Below are positions 37,604-47,835 of a DNA stretch of 64,000 nucleotides, piece by piece. The notes beneath the pieces are model-generated. The model had not been told where the DNA came from, did no database searches, and saw nothing but the letters and a program-made list of their open reading frames with translations. The first letter of the stretch is position 1, and each line of letters begins with the position of its first letter. The DNA is from Acetobacteraceae bacterium (lineage in GTDB: Bacteria > Pseudomonadota > Alphaproteobacteria > Acetobacterales > Acetobacteraceae): contig CANJJS010000008.1 of the NCBI GenBank assembly GCA_947474705.1, positions 25,721 to 89,720 on the forward strand, given 5' to 3'. Position numbers and translations under genes: made by a program.

Positions 37604-37790
37604 TGGTGTCTCCATGGGCGAGGTCTTGCCGGGGAGGCAGATGGGGTGCGCGGCGGCTTGTTCCAGTTTCCTGGGGGTTACGGTTTGGTGAGGCGGGTCC
37701 TTCACGCCCTGCTCCAAACCCGTCCTTGCCCCCAACGCGCCCCCTGCCGCATATTGCGCCGCAGCATAGGCTTCAGCAAAGGACCTCGAC

Positions 37791-38576
37791 ATGAGCCTTA
37801 AAGGAAAGGTCGCCTTGGTGACCGGATCGACCAGCGGCATCGGACTGGGCATCGCGGAGGCTTTGGCGGGCGCGGGGGCGTCGATCATGCTGAATGGGTT
37901 CGGCGATCCCGGGAAGATCGAAGCGCTGCGGGTGTCGATCGAGCAGCGGTTCGGGGTGAAGGCGGGGTATAGCGGGGCCGACATAAGCAAGGCGTCGCAA
38001 ATCGCGGCGATGGTGGCGGAGACGCAAAAGGCGATGGGTTCGCTGGACATTCTGGTGAACAACGCGGGCATTCAGTTCACGGCGGCGATCGAGGGTTTTC
38101 CCGAGGAGAAATGGGACCAGATTATCGCCATCAACATGTCCGGGGTGTTTCACGGCATGAAGGCGGCGATTCCGGGGATGAAAGCGGCGGGGTGGGGGCG
38201 GATCATCAACATCGCCTCGGCGCACGGGCTGGTCGCGAGCGCGTTCAAGGTCGCCTATGTCGCCGCCAAGCATGGTGTGTTGGGCATGACCAAGGTGGCG
38301 GCGATCGAGTTGGCGAATTCCGGGGTGACGGTGAACGCGATTTGCCCGGGCTGGGTGAGGACGCCACTTGTGGAGAAGCAACTGGAGGATCGGGCGTTGG
38401 CGACGGGGTCGACGGTGGAGGCGGTCACCCAGGCGATGATCGCGGAGAAGCAGCCGATGCTTCAGTTCTCGACGCCGGAGGGTTTGGGGGCGTTGGCGGT
38501 GTTCTTGTGCTCGGACGCGGCGAAGACGATCACGGGCGTGCCGATGTCGATGGATGGGGGCTGGACGGCGCAATAA
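37791..38576 (+). CDS. 3-hydroxybutyrate dehydrogenase-like SDR
   Basis: A 261-residue SDR with TGSTSGIGLGIAEALAGAGA, NNAGIQFTAAIEGFPEEKWD, the active-site block NIASAHGLVASAFKVAYVAA with KHG, and VNAICPGWVRTPLVEKQ. These blocks match D-beta-hydroxybutyrate dehydrogenase closely, so it probably interconverts 3-hydroxybutyrate and acetoacetate with NAD, linked to PHB turnover. AAGGAC precedes the ATG. It is divergent from the HtrA gene. Confidence 0.85.
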   Translation: MSLKGKVALVTGSTSGIGLGIAEALAGAGASIMLNGFGDPGKIEALRVSIEQRFGVKAGYSGADISKASQIAAMVAETQKAMGSLDILVNNAGIQFTAAIEGFPEEKWDQIIAINMSGVFHGMKAAIPGMKAAGWGRIINIASAHGLVASAFKVAYVAAKHGVLGMTKVAAIELANSGVTVNAICPGWVRTPLVEKQLEDRALATGSTVEAVTQAMIAEKQPMLQFSTPEGLGALAVFLCSDAAKTITGVPMSMDGGWTAQ

Positions 38577-38645
38577 TCGAAGCGCTGGCATCCCGCCGCC
38601 GCGCCCTGTAGTAACGGGCTGGACCCTATAAGAGAGCCGGAGCCC

Positions 38646-39239
38646 ATGACGGAAAACGAACGCTTCGCCGCGATGATGGAGAAGTCCGCCGCGTTGAAGC
38701 AGCGGATCGCGCGCGAACTCGGCGATGCCGTGGTTGGCGTGGTCGCGGCGTGCGAGAAAAGCATCGCCATGGGCGGCAAGCTGATGTTCTGCGGCAATGG
38801 CGGTTCGGCGGCGGACAGTCAGCATCTGGCGACGGAGATGCTGGTGCGGTTGCGGCCCAACAAAAACAGAAAATCGATCGCGGCGCTGGCACTGACGCTC
38901 GATGCGTCGTTGCTGACCGCGGGTGGTAACGATTACGGTTACGACACGGTGTTCGAGCGTCCCCTGCGCGGTCTGGGGCGGCCGGGGGATGTGCTGTTCG
39001 GGATCACCACGTCGGGCCGGTCGAAAAACGTCATTCTCGCGCTTCAGGCGGCGCGCGAACTGGGGATCGTGACGGTTGGGATGTTGGGCGGGGATGGAAA
39101 GCCCGCGATCGACGCCTGCGATCACGTCCTGCTGGTGCCGGATACCGAAACCGCCCGCATTCAGGAATGTCACATCGCGCTGGGCCACGCGGTCATGGAA
39201 TTGCTGGAAGATCGTTTGATCGCCAGCGGCGTCGCGTGA
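38646..39239 (+). CDS. gmhA: Sedoheptulose-7-phosphate isomerase GmhA
   Basis: A 197-residue SIS-domain isomerase that converts sedoheptulose 7-phosphate to heptose 7-phosphate, the first step to ADP-heptose for the LPS core. FCGNGGSAADSQHLATEML, NDYGYDTVFERPLRGL and FGITTSGRSKNVI are family blocks. A TATAAG box lies at 38627-38632. The epimerase gene follows by 28 bases. HldD, a later step, is encoded about 4 kb downstream. Confidence 0.93.
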   Translation: MTENERFAAMMEKSAALKQRIARELGDAVVGVVAACEKSIAMGGKLMFCGNGGSAADSQHLATEMLVRLRPNKNRKSIAALALTLDASLLTAGGNDYGYDTVFERPLRGLGRPGDVLFGITTSGRSKNVILALQAARELGIVTVGMLGGDGKPAIDACDHVLLVPDTETARIQECHIALGHAVMELLEDRLIASGVA

Positions 39240-39267
39240 GGCGGCCAGACTCCGGGGACGCGGCGCG

Positions 39268-40245
39268 GTGACAATTCTCGTTACCGGCGCCGCCGGCTTC
39301 ATCGGTTCGCATGTCGCCGAGGCATTGCTGGCCCGTGGCGAGGCCGTGATCGGGCTGGACAATCTCAACGATTATTACGATATCAGGCTGAAACAGGCGC
39401 GGCTGGACAGGTTGTCGGCGCGTCCGGGATTTTCGTTTCATCGCGTGGATATCTCGGATCGCGCGGCGGTGGAGGCGGTGGTCCGGCCGGACAGCGGCAT
39501 CACGGATATCGTGCATTTGGCGGCGCAGGCGGGGGTCCGGCACTCGCTGGTCGATCCGTATTCCTATGTGCAATCGAATGTCATGGGTCATTTGACCATG
39601 CTGGAGGCGGCGCGTCGTTTGCCGGGATTGCGGCATTTCGTTTACGCCAGCACGTCCTCGGTTTACGGCGCCAATCGGGATTTGCCGTTCCGGGAGGAGG
39701 ATCGGGTCGATACGCCGGTGTCGCTGTATGCCGCGACGAAGCGGGCGGACGAACTGATGAGTCATTCCTATGCGCATCTGTTCAAAATTCCGCAGACGGG
39801 GCTGCGTTTTTTCACGGTTTACGGTCCCTGGGGCCGGCCCGACATGGCGTATTTTAGTTTCGCCCAGGCGATCGTGTCGGGGAGGCCGATTTCGCTGTAC
39901 GATGGTGGGATGTTGAAGCGGGATTTCACGTATATCGACGATATCGTCGCGGGGGTCGTGGGCTGTTTGGCGCATCCGCCGGCGGGGGATGTGCCGGCCC
40001 GGGTGCTGAACATCGGCAATCACCGGTGCGAGGAAGTCCGGGAGCTTGTTTCGTTACTGGAGCAATCGTTGGGGCGCAAGGCGATCATGAGGACGGTCCC
40101 GCGTCCGGCGATGGATGTGGAGGAGACGTTCGCGGATGTCTCGGCGATCGGGGCCTTGACGGGGTTCGCGCCCACGACGGCGCTGTCCGAGGGGATTCCG
40201 CGGTTCGTCGCTTGGTTTAAGGAGTGGCACGCGGCCAACGGCTGA
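39268..40245 (+). CDS. NAD-dependent sugar epimerase, UDP-glucuronate epimerase-like
   Basis: A 325-residue extended SDR: TGAAGFIGSHVAEALLARG, GLDNLNDYYDIRLKQARL (typical of UDP-glucuronate 4-epimerases), TSSVYGANRDLPFREEDR, catalytic Y-x3-K in LYAATKRADE, and TVYGPWGRPDMAYFSF. It should make UDP-galacturonate or a similar sugar nucleotide for LPS or capsule. A GTG start at 39268 is used. It follows gmhA closely and is probably co-transcribed. Confidence 0.88.
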   Translation: MTILVTGAAGFIGSHVAEALLARGEAVIGLDNLNDYYDIRLKQARLDRLSARPGFSFHRVDISDRAAVEAVVRPDSGITDIVHLAAQAGVRHSLVDPYSYVQSNVMGHLTMLEAARRLPGLRHFVYASTSSVYGANRDLPFREEDRVDTPVSLYAATKRADELMSHSYAHLFKIPQTGLRFFTVYGPWGRPDMAYFSFAQAIVSGRPISLYDGGMLKRDFTYIDDIVAGVVGCLAHPPAGDVPARVLNIGNHRCEEVRELVSLLEQSLGRKAIMRTVPRPAMDVEETFADVSAIGALTGFAPTTALSEGIPRFVAWFKEWHAANG

Positions 40246-40449
40246 GCGGGTTGGGGCGCGCGGCGGTCACCGCACCGTCCTCCGTCGTTTCGATCCCAGC
40301 GTTGTCGTGCAATCGCGGAAGGAAGGCACGCCGTTCCCTCGTCGTCCTCCGGCGCGTTGGAGGGACTGGGATCGGTATGAGCCCTTTGTGCCGGCACGCC
40401 CGGTGGACCGCCAGGCGGGCCACCGGGAACGCAACGGTCTCGCCTGGCG

Positions 40450-41277
40450 TCAGTAGGTGCTGGCGGCCGTTTTGGCGGCGGCTGGCGCGGCGCCGTTAAT
40501 CATGGCGCGCATGCCCTCGCCGTTGATCCGCCACCAATCATGCAGAACGCGGACATCCCAGCCGATGCAGAAGTGCTTCACGCCCATTTCCAGGTACGGC
40601 GCGGCGTCCTTGATGTCGGCCAGTTCCACCCGCGGGTGCAGGCCTTTCTTCAGCGCCATCTCGATGGTGTCGCGCTCGGCTTTCTTGATCGCGGGGTGGT
40701 TGCGCTGGCCGGTCAGGCCCATGCTCATGGAATAATCGGAGCCGCCGAACTGCACCATGTCGAGCCCTTTGACCGACAGGATGTTTTCGAGGTCTTCGAC
40801 GCATTCGCGCTTTTCGACCATCACGGCGATGACGACGTCATTCAGCGCCTCGACATAGGCGGGCGAGCCGCCTTCTTTGACCGTGCCGACATCGCGGCGC
40901 ATGCCAACGCCCAGGCGGCCACCGGTGCCCGGTGTCTCGGCGCGGACGGCGGCGACGCAGGCTTCGGCGTCGGCGACGGTGCGGAGATCGGCGAACAGAA
41001 CGCTCTGAAAGCCGGAGCCGATCGCGCGCATGGCCTGGTGGGTCCACTGCGTTTGCTCGACCTTGATCATGCCGCCAAGGTCCTTCAGTTCCAGGGCGCG
41101 GCCGAGATTGTCCAGGTCGTGCATGGTGAAAGGCGAATACTCGGCGGTGAACTCGACATAGTCGTAGTTGCCGGCGATGCCCACCAGCTCGACCAGCGTC
41201 GGCCAGGTCGAAAGAATATGGGTGCCGATGGACGGCTCGTTGGCATTGAGCAGAGCCCGAAGACGGTTATGGCGCAT
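40450..41277 (-). CDS. HpcH/HpaI-family aldolase
   Basis: A 275-residue member of the HpcH/HpaI aldolase / citrate lyase beta family: PSIGTHILSTWPTLVELVG, YDYVEFTAEYSPF, VAVMVEKRECVEDLENIL-like strands with the metal Glu, and DMVQFGGSDYSMSMGL. These class II aldolases cleave 2-oxo-4-hydroxy acids with a divalent metal. Its nearest neighbours do not suggest a specific substrate. Confidence 0.85.
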   Translation of the reverse strand: MRHNRLRALLNANEPSIGTHILSTWPTLVELVGIAGNYDYVEFTAEYSPFTMHDLDNLGRALELKDLGGMIKVEQTQWTHQAMRAIGSGFQSVLFADLRTVADAEACVAAVRAETPGTGGRLGVGMRRDVGTVKEGGSPAYVEALNDVVIAVMVEKRECVEDLENILSVKGLDMVQFGGSDYSMSMGLTGQRNHPAIKKAERDTIEMALKKGLHPRVELADIKDAAPYLEMGVKHFCIGWDVRVLHDWWRINGEGMRAMINGAAPAAAKTAASTY

Positions 41278-41382
41278 GACGTCGCTCCTCGCGTTTTTTG
41301 ACGTGTCTGGCTAAGCCAGGGATGCCGCGCGGTAAAGGGCGGCGGGAGATATTCACAGGGCGGTGGCGGTGGGCGGTGGCGG

Positions 41383-42189
41383 CTATCCCGCCAGTTCGCG
41401 CGACCGTTTCGTGGCCGCCGCGATCGCCTCGCTGAACGCTTTCGGCAACCGCTCCGGCGCCATCAACACCTCCAAAGCCGCCTGCGTCGTCCCGCCTGGG
41501 CTTGTCACCGCCACCCGCAGTTCCGCCGCGCTCTCCGAACTCGCCGCCAGCAGCGCACCTGACCCCGCCACCGTCTGGCGCGCCAGAACGCGGGCGAGAT
41601 CGGGGGCGATGCCCTGCTCGATGGCGGCCTTTTCCATCAGTTCCGTCAGCAGAAACACATAAGCGGGGCCACTGCCGGACACCGCCGTCACCGGGTCGAG
41701 CAATGCCTCCTGCTCCGCCCATTCCACCAGCCCGATCGCGCGGAGCAGATCGCCGCACAACTCCCGCTGCGCCGCGCTGACCGAGGCGCTGGGCGTCGCC
41801 ACCGTGATCCCCTGGCGCACCGCCGCGGGCGTGTTTGGCATGGCCCGGACAATGGCGGCGTTCCCGCCCAACAACGCCTGAATGCCGCCGATGGTGCGGC
41901 CCGCCATGATCGACAAATACACCGCGGAGCCGGCGAAACGGGCATAGGGCGGCAAGGCCTCGGCGGCGCTTTGCGGTTTCACGGCCAGAATGACGGCCGC
42001 GGGCGCGAAATCCGCGGGCACCGCGGACAGATCGCCGGCCACCGTCAGATCGGGGCCGGCGTTGGCCGCCGCGCCCGGCGCCGGATCGACCGCATAAGAT
42101 GGCGCCAGGCCGCGTTCCCGCCAGCCCGCCAGCATCGCGCTGCCCATCCGGCCGCAGCCGACCAACAAAAGAGGCGGTATCGAACTCAT
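41383..42189 (-). CDS. proC: Pyrroline-5-carboxylate reductase
   Basis: A 268-residue enzyme for the last step of proline synthesis. It has LLLVGCGRMGSAMLAGW for NAD(P)H, AVKPQSAAEALPPYA, VRAMPNTPAAVRQGI, and TAVSGSGPAYVFLLTELM with SPGGTTQAALEVL near the C terminus. I choose ATG 42189, preceded by AGGGGA; an upstream frame adds 13 residues. Neighbouring genes on the same strand are not in the pathway. Confidence 0.93.
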   Translation of the reverse strand: MSSIPPLLLVGCGRMGSAMLAGWRERGLAPSYAVDPAPGAAANAGPDLTVAGDLSAVPADFAPAAVILAVKPQSAAEALPPYARFAGSAVYLSIMAGRTIGGIQALLGGNAAIVRAMPNTPAAVRQGITVATPSASVSAAQRELCGDLLRAIGLVEWAEQEALLDPVTAVSGSGPAYVFLLTELMEKAAIEQGIAPDLARVLARQTVAGSGALLAASSESAAELRVAVTSPGGTTQAALEVLMAPERLPKAFSEAIAAATKRSRELAG

Positions 42190-42352
42190 GGACTGTTTCC
42201 CCTGAGAATGCGGCCGAAACCACGCCATGGGCGGGCCGGGACCTGTTGGGAACCGAATGTGCCGGGACCGGGGGGCTGGTCAAGCCGACTCTCATCGAGA
42301 CAAACCGCGCAACGGTGGACCATCGCCTCGCGGCGCCAGGATCGTCAGCCCG

Positions 42353-42859
42353 TCAGGCCTCTCCCACGCAATCCAGCATCGCGGCGTCCAGCGCTTCCTC
42401 GGCGGACTTTCCGCCCCACAGCACGAACTGGAACGCCGGGAAAAACCGCTCGCACTCCGTGATCGCGATGTCGATCATGTCTTCCAGGCTCTCGGCGGAC
42501 GCGCCCGGCGCGCCGCGCAGCAGCACCGCGTGGCGGTAGACGGGCTGGCCGTCCTCCCGCTCGATCCCGAAATGGCCGATCCAGAGGCGCTCATTGGCCA
42601 AAGCCAGCAACTCGTATAGGCTGGCGCGCTGCTTCTCCGGCACTTTCAGATCGAAGGCGCAGGTGAAGTGCATGGTGCTGATTTCATGCGACCAGTTGAA
42701 ATACAGGCCGTAATCGCACCAGCGGCCCGGCGCCTCGGCCACCATTTCGCCCGCGCCGCGGCGGTCGAACAGCCAGTCGTTGGCCGTGACGATTTGCTCC
42801 ATGATATCCAATGGATTGGCGGCGGGGTCCAGGGTCGTCGTCATCGTCGAAGCCGACAT
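42353..42859 (-). CDS. YbjN-domain protein
   Basis: A 168-residue cytoplasmic protein with a YbjN / type III secretion chaperone-like fold: MEQIVTANDWLFDRRGAGEM, CDYGLYFNWSHEISTMHF, and AITECERFFPAFQFVLWGGK. Alphaproteobacterial homologues are widespread and may be stress-related chaperones. It lies about 160 bases upstream of proC on the same strand. Confidence 0.82.
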   Translation of the reverse strand: MSASTMTTTLDPAANPLDIMEQIVTANDWLFDRRGAGEMVAEAPGRWCDYGLYFNWSHEISTMHFTCAFDLKVPEKQRASLYELLALANERLWIGHFGIEREDGQPVYRHAVLLRGAPGASAESLEDMIDIAITECERFFPAFQFVLWGGKSAEEALDAAMLDCVGEA

Positions 42860-43002
42860 GCGGGGTCTCCCGTCCAGAGGATGGCCTGTGCCACCATCCG
42901 CCCCAAGGGCGTCAGGGAATCGGAAAAGCCTGGATTCCCTTGGGGTTGGCGACGATTCTTAGCCTACAGACCTGTCGCGCCGCGCCGCAAGGGGAACATT
43001 GC

Positions 43003-43293
43003 TTACGGTTTGGGCGCGTTTTCGAGCCCGGACAGCCGTGCCTCGATAATCGCCAGGCGCGCGTCCAACGCCGCCACCCGTGCCTCGGCCGTCTCCTGCC
43101 CGTCCCGTGCCCGCGCCGCCATCTCCGCCATCGCGTCGAATTCTTCGCGCCGCACAAGGTCCAGCGCCCGGATCGCCTCGTCGATCCGGGCACGCACAAT
43201 GGCCTCCATCTCCTGCCGCAGTCCGGTCAGGGCCGAGATGGCGCCGCCGGCCATACCGGCGAGGTCGTCGAAAAAGCGCGGTCGATCCGTCAT
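43003..43293 (-). CDS. ubiK: UbiK-family accessory factor (BMFP)
   Basis: A 96-residue coiled-coil protein starting MTDRPRFFDDLAGMAGG, with an amphipathic N-terminal part and heptad-like helices (RREEFDAMAEMAARARDG, AALDARLAIIEARLSGLE). This matches the membrane-fusogenic UbiK family, an accessory factor for ubiquinone synthesis. It is divergent from hldD, about 80 bases between starts. Confidence 0.85.
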   Translation of the reverse strand: MTDRPRFFDDLAGMAGGAISALTGLRQEMEAIVRARIDEAIRALDLVRREEFDAMAEMAARARDGQETAEARVAALDARLAIIEARLSGLENAPKP

Positions 43294-43360
43294 GAAAACT
43301 TATCCTTTCGCGGCGAAGAGCGTTCGCCAGATGCCGCTTTCGTCCGCCGCGCGTGCCCCC

Positions 43361-43366
43361 TATAAC
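43361..43366 (+). promoter_or_regulatory. -10 element of a probable leaderless hldD transcript
   Basis: TATAAC lies eight bases before the hldD ATG at 43375, and there is no ribosome binding site between them. A start six to eight bases after the -10 would be at or next to the A of ATG. The matching -35 (TTTCGT, 17 bases upstream) is weak. Confidence 0.4.
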
Positions 43367-43374
43367 CCGGCGCC

Positions 43375-44355
43375 ATGATCCTGGTCACTGGCGGCGCGGG
43401 CTTTATAGGCTCCAATCTTCAGGCGGCGCTGTCCCGGCGCGGTCTGGAAACAATTGTGGTGGATTCCCTGGGGTGCAAGGGGAAATGGCAAAATTTGGCC
43501 AAACATCCCCCTGATCGCATTATCCATCCGGACAAACTGACCGAGTTCCTGGACACAAGACCCCCGCTGGAAATGGTCTTCCACCTCGGCGCCGTCAGCA
43601 GCACCACCGCCACCGACGGCGACCACACCTGGGCCACCAACGTCGAACTCAGCCGTTCGCTCTGGACCTGGTGCGCGGAACGCGGGGTCCGCTTCGTCTA
43701 CGCCTCTTCCGCCGCGACCTATGGCGGTGGCGCGGAAGGGTTTGAGGACGAGCAAGCCGCCGAAGCGCTGGCGCGGCTGCGGCCGCTGAACCTCTATGGC
43801 TGGACCAAACACGCTTTCGACCTGAACGTCGCCCGCCGCCTGGCCGCCGCCCGCGAACGTCCACCGCAATGGGCGGGCCTGAAATTCTTCAACGTGTACG
43901 GCCCGAACGAATACCACAAAGGCTCGATGATCTCCGTCGTGAAGGTCAAGCACGACGAGGTCGCGGCGGGGAAGCCCGCGCGCCTCTTCCGCTCCGATGT
44001 GGAGGGGCTGGCGGACGGCGCCCAGGCCCGGGACTTCATATGGGTCGGGGATGTGGTGGATGTGCTGCTGTGGCTGCTGGATACACCGGCGGTCAGCGGC
44101 CTGTTCAATCTTGGCACGGGACGGGCCCGCACCTATCTCGACCTGGCGCACGCGGTCTGCGACGCGGCCGGGCAACCCCGCGCGGTCGATTTCATCGACA
44201 TGCCGGCGTCGCTGAAGGGGCAGTATCAGTCCTTCACCCAGGCGCCGATGGACCGGCTGCGGGCGGCGGGCTACTCGGGCCAGTTCACGCCGTTGGAGGA
44301 AGGGATCCGCCGCTACGTCCAGGACTACCTGGCCACGCCCGACCTTTACGCATGA
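43375..44355 (+). CDS. hldD: ADP-glyceromanno-heptose 6-epimerase HldD
   Basis: A 326-residue extended SDR that converts ADP-D,D-heptose to the L,D form for LPS inner core. It has MILVTGGAGFIGSNLQAAL, FHLGAVSSTTATDGD, SSAATYGGG, the Y-x3-K in LYGWTKHAFD, and FFNVYGPNEYHKGSMISV, all characteristic of HldD/RfaD. The stop overlaps the ATG of lgt. The HldE kinase is not in the window. Confidence 0.94.
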   Translation: MILVTGGAGFIGSNLQAALSRRGLETIVVDSLGCKGKWQNLAKHPPDRIIHPDKLTEFLDTRPPLEMVFHLGAVSSTTATDGDHTWATNVELSRSLWTWCAERGVRFVYASSAATYGGGAEGFEDEQAAEALARLRPLNLYGWTKHAFDLNVARRLAAARERPPQWAGLKFFNVYGPNEYHKGSMISVVKVKHDEVAAGKPARLFRSDVEGLADGAQARDFIWVGDVVDVLLWLLDTPAVSGLFNLGTGRARTYLDLAHAVCDAAGQPRAVDFIDMPASLKGQYQSFTQAPMDRLRAAGYSGQFTPLEEGIRRYVQDYLATPDLYA

Positions 44356-45146
44356 TCCCCCTCGTCCCGTTTCCCGATATCGATCCGATCGCCATTCAGA
44401 TCGGACCGCTGGCGATCCGCTGGTACGCGCTCGCGTACATCGCGGGGATCGTTCTCAGTTGGCGGCTGATGCGGCGGCTGGTGGCGCGGGACCCCGCTGT
44501 CGCCACGGCCACCCATACCGACGACTTCGTGTCATGGGCCACGCTTGGCATCGTGTTCGGCGGGCGGCTGGGCTACTGCCTGTTTTACCAGCCCTCCGTC
44601 TATTTGGCCGACCCGCTGGCGATCCTGAAGGTCTGGACTGGCGGCATGAGCTTTCACGGCGGCATGCTGGGCGTCACCCTGGCCGTCGTTCTGTTCTGCC
44701 GCCAATACAAAATCCCGCTTCTGGGCTTCGCCGACCGGCTCGCCGTCTGCGTCCCCATCGGCCTCGGTCTGGGCCGCGTCGCCAATTTTATTAATGGCGA
44801 GCTATGGGGCCGCGTTGCCTCCGATTCCGTCCCTTGGGCCATGGTCTTCCCGAACGGTGGGCCGCTGGCGCGCCACCCGAGCCAGCTCTACCAGGCCCTG
44901 CTGGAAGGTCTGATCTTGTTCGCGGTCATGTTCGCTTTGTCTCGCCGCGATGCGATTCGCGCGCAATTCGGGAAACTGACCGGTGTGTTTCTGATGGGCT
45001 ATGCCATCGCCCGCATGATTGGCGAGTTGTTCCGCGAACCCGACGCTTTCCTGGGGTTCCTCGCGTTCGGCGCCACCATGGGTCAGGTTCTGTCCATTCC
45101 GATGTTGCTCGCGGGCCTGTTCCTGGTGCTGCGGCGCGCGCGCTGA
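44352..45146 (+). CDS. lgt: Prolipoprotein diacylglyceryl transferase
   Basis: A 264-residue integral membrane enzyme that transfers diacylglycerol from phosphatidylglycerol to the lipobox Cys of prolipoproteins. It has seven helices, the signature GLGLGRVANFINGELWGR, GGMSFHGGMLG with the catalytic His, and HPSQLYQALLEG. The ATG at 44352 overlaps the hldD stop (ATGA); the longer frame upstream is a shadow of hldD. A methyltransferase gene follows seven bases later. Confidence 0.95.
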   Translation: MIPLVPFPDIDPIAIQIGPLAIRWYALAYIAGIVLSWRLMRRLVARDPAVATATHTDDFVSWATLGIVFGGRLGYCLFYQPSVYLADPLAILKVWTGGMSFHGGMLGVTLAVVLFCRQYKIPLLGFADRLAVCVPIGLGLGRVANFINGELWGRVASDSVPWAMVFPNGGPLARHPSQLYQALLEGLILFAVMFALSRRDAIRAQFGKLTGVFLMGYAIARMIGELFREPDAFLGFLAFGATMGQVLSIPMLLAGLFLVLRRAR

Positions 45147-45153
45147 GGGCGGG

Positions 45154-46125
45154 ATGGAGCGGCTCGACCATTTCATGGCGCGGGCCAACGCGGCCTATTA
45201 TGCGACGCGCGATCCTTTCGCGGATTTCACGACATCGCCGGAAATCAGCCAGGTGTTTGGCGAGGTGCTGGGGCTGTGGGCCGCCGTGACCTGGGGGTTG
45301 CTTGGGTCGCCGGCGTCCGTCGTGCTGGCGGAGGCGGGGCCGGGGCGCGGCACGTTGATGGCGGACGCGCTGCGGGCGATCGCCCAGGCGGCACCGGGGT
45401 TTCGGACGGCGCTGACGGTGCATCTGGTGGAGACATCGCCTCGGCTGCGCGCGGTGCAGGCGGCGGCGATCGGGGAGGCGGTGTGGCACGACACGCTGGA
45501 TACGCTGCCGGAAGTCCCCACGATCCTGCTGGCCAACGAATTCCTCGATGCGCTGCCGATCCGTCAGTTTGTCCGGAGAGGCGCGTGCTGGGCGGAACGT
45601 TTTGCCGGTCCGGACGGTTTTTTGGAACAAGCGGTGGCGGACGGTCCGGACATCGTCGCCGAAGACGGTCAGATCGTGGAGCGGTGCGAGGCGGCTGAGT
45701 CTCTGGTCGCGGATTTGGCGCGGCGGTTTTCGCGGGCGGGCGGCGCGGCGTTGTTCCTGGATTACGGGCCGGAGGTCAGTGGCCCCGGCGAGAGTTTGCA
45801 GGCGATCGCGGGGGGAAAGCCGGCCGATCCGCTCGTCGCGCCCGGCACGGCGGATTTGACGGCGCATGTAGACTTCGGCCGGCTCGCCGCGGTGGCGCGG
45901 GCGGAGGGGGCGTTTGTGGCCGGGCCGGTGGCGCAGGGGTTGTTTCTGGCGCGGCTGGGGTTGTTCCAGCGGACGAACCGGCTGGCGCGGAGCCAGGCGC
46001 CGGACAAAGCGATGGCGCTGATGGATGGGGCGCGGCGGCTGGGCGAGCCGGACCGGATGGGGCGGCTGTTTAAGGTGCTGGCGGTGGGGTCGCCCATGGC
46101 GAGGGATGTGCCGGGGTTTGGGTAG
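45154..46125 (+). CDS. MidA/NDUFAF7-family SAM-dependent methyltransferase
   Basis: A 323-residue class I methyltransferase with the MidA / NDUFAF7 pattern: YYATRDPFADFTTSPEISQV at the start, the SAM motif EAGPGRGTLMADALRA, HLVETSPRLRAVQ, LLANEFLDALPIRQFV and LFLDYGPE. The mitochondrial homologue methylates an arginine of a complex I subunit during assembly. The start MERLDHFMARANAAY at 45154 lies seven bases after lgt, so hldD-lgt-methyltransferase is one operon. Confidence 0.88.
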   Translation: MERLDHFMARANAAYYATRDPFADFTTSPEISQVFGEVLGLWAAVTWGLLGSPASVVLAEAGPGRGTLMADALRAIAQAAPGFRTALTVHLVETSPRLRAVQAAAIGEAVWHDTLDTLPEVPTILLANEFLDALPIRQFVRRGACWAERFAGPDGFLEQAVADGPDIVAEDGQIVERCEAAESLVADLARRFSRAGGAALFLDYGPEVSGPGESLQAIAGGKPADPLVAPGTADLTAHVDFGRLAAVARAEGAFVAGPVAQGLFLARLGLFQRTNRLARSQAPDKAMALMDGARRLGEPDRMGRLFKVLAVGSPMARDVPGFG

Positions 46126-47748
<1,623 letters not shown>

Positions 47749-47835
47749 GGCGTCCCGTTTCTGGGTCTGGCGGTTGCGTGTGTGGCGTCCCGGGGGCACG
47801 ATGGGGCAATTCTGTCTGCTCTGAGGGGTGTCCAA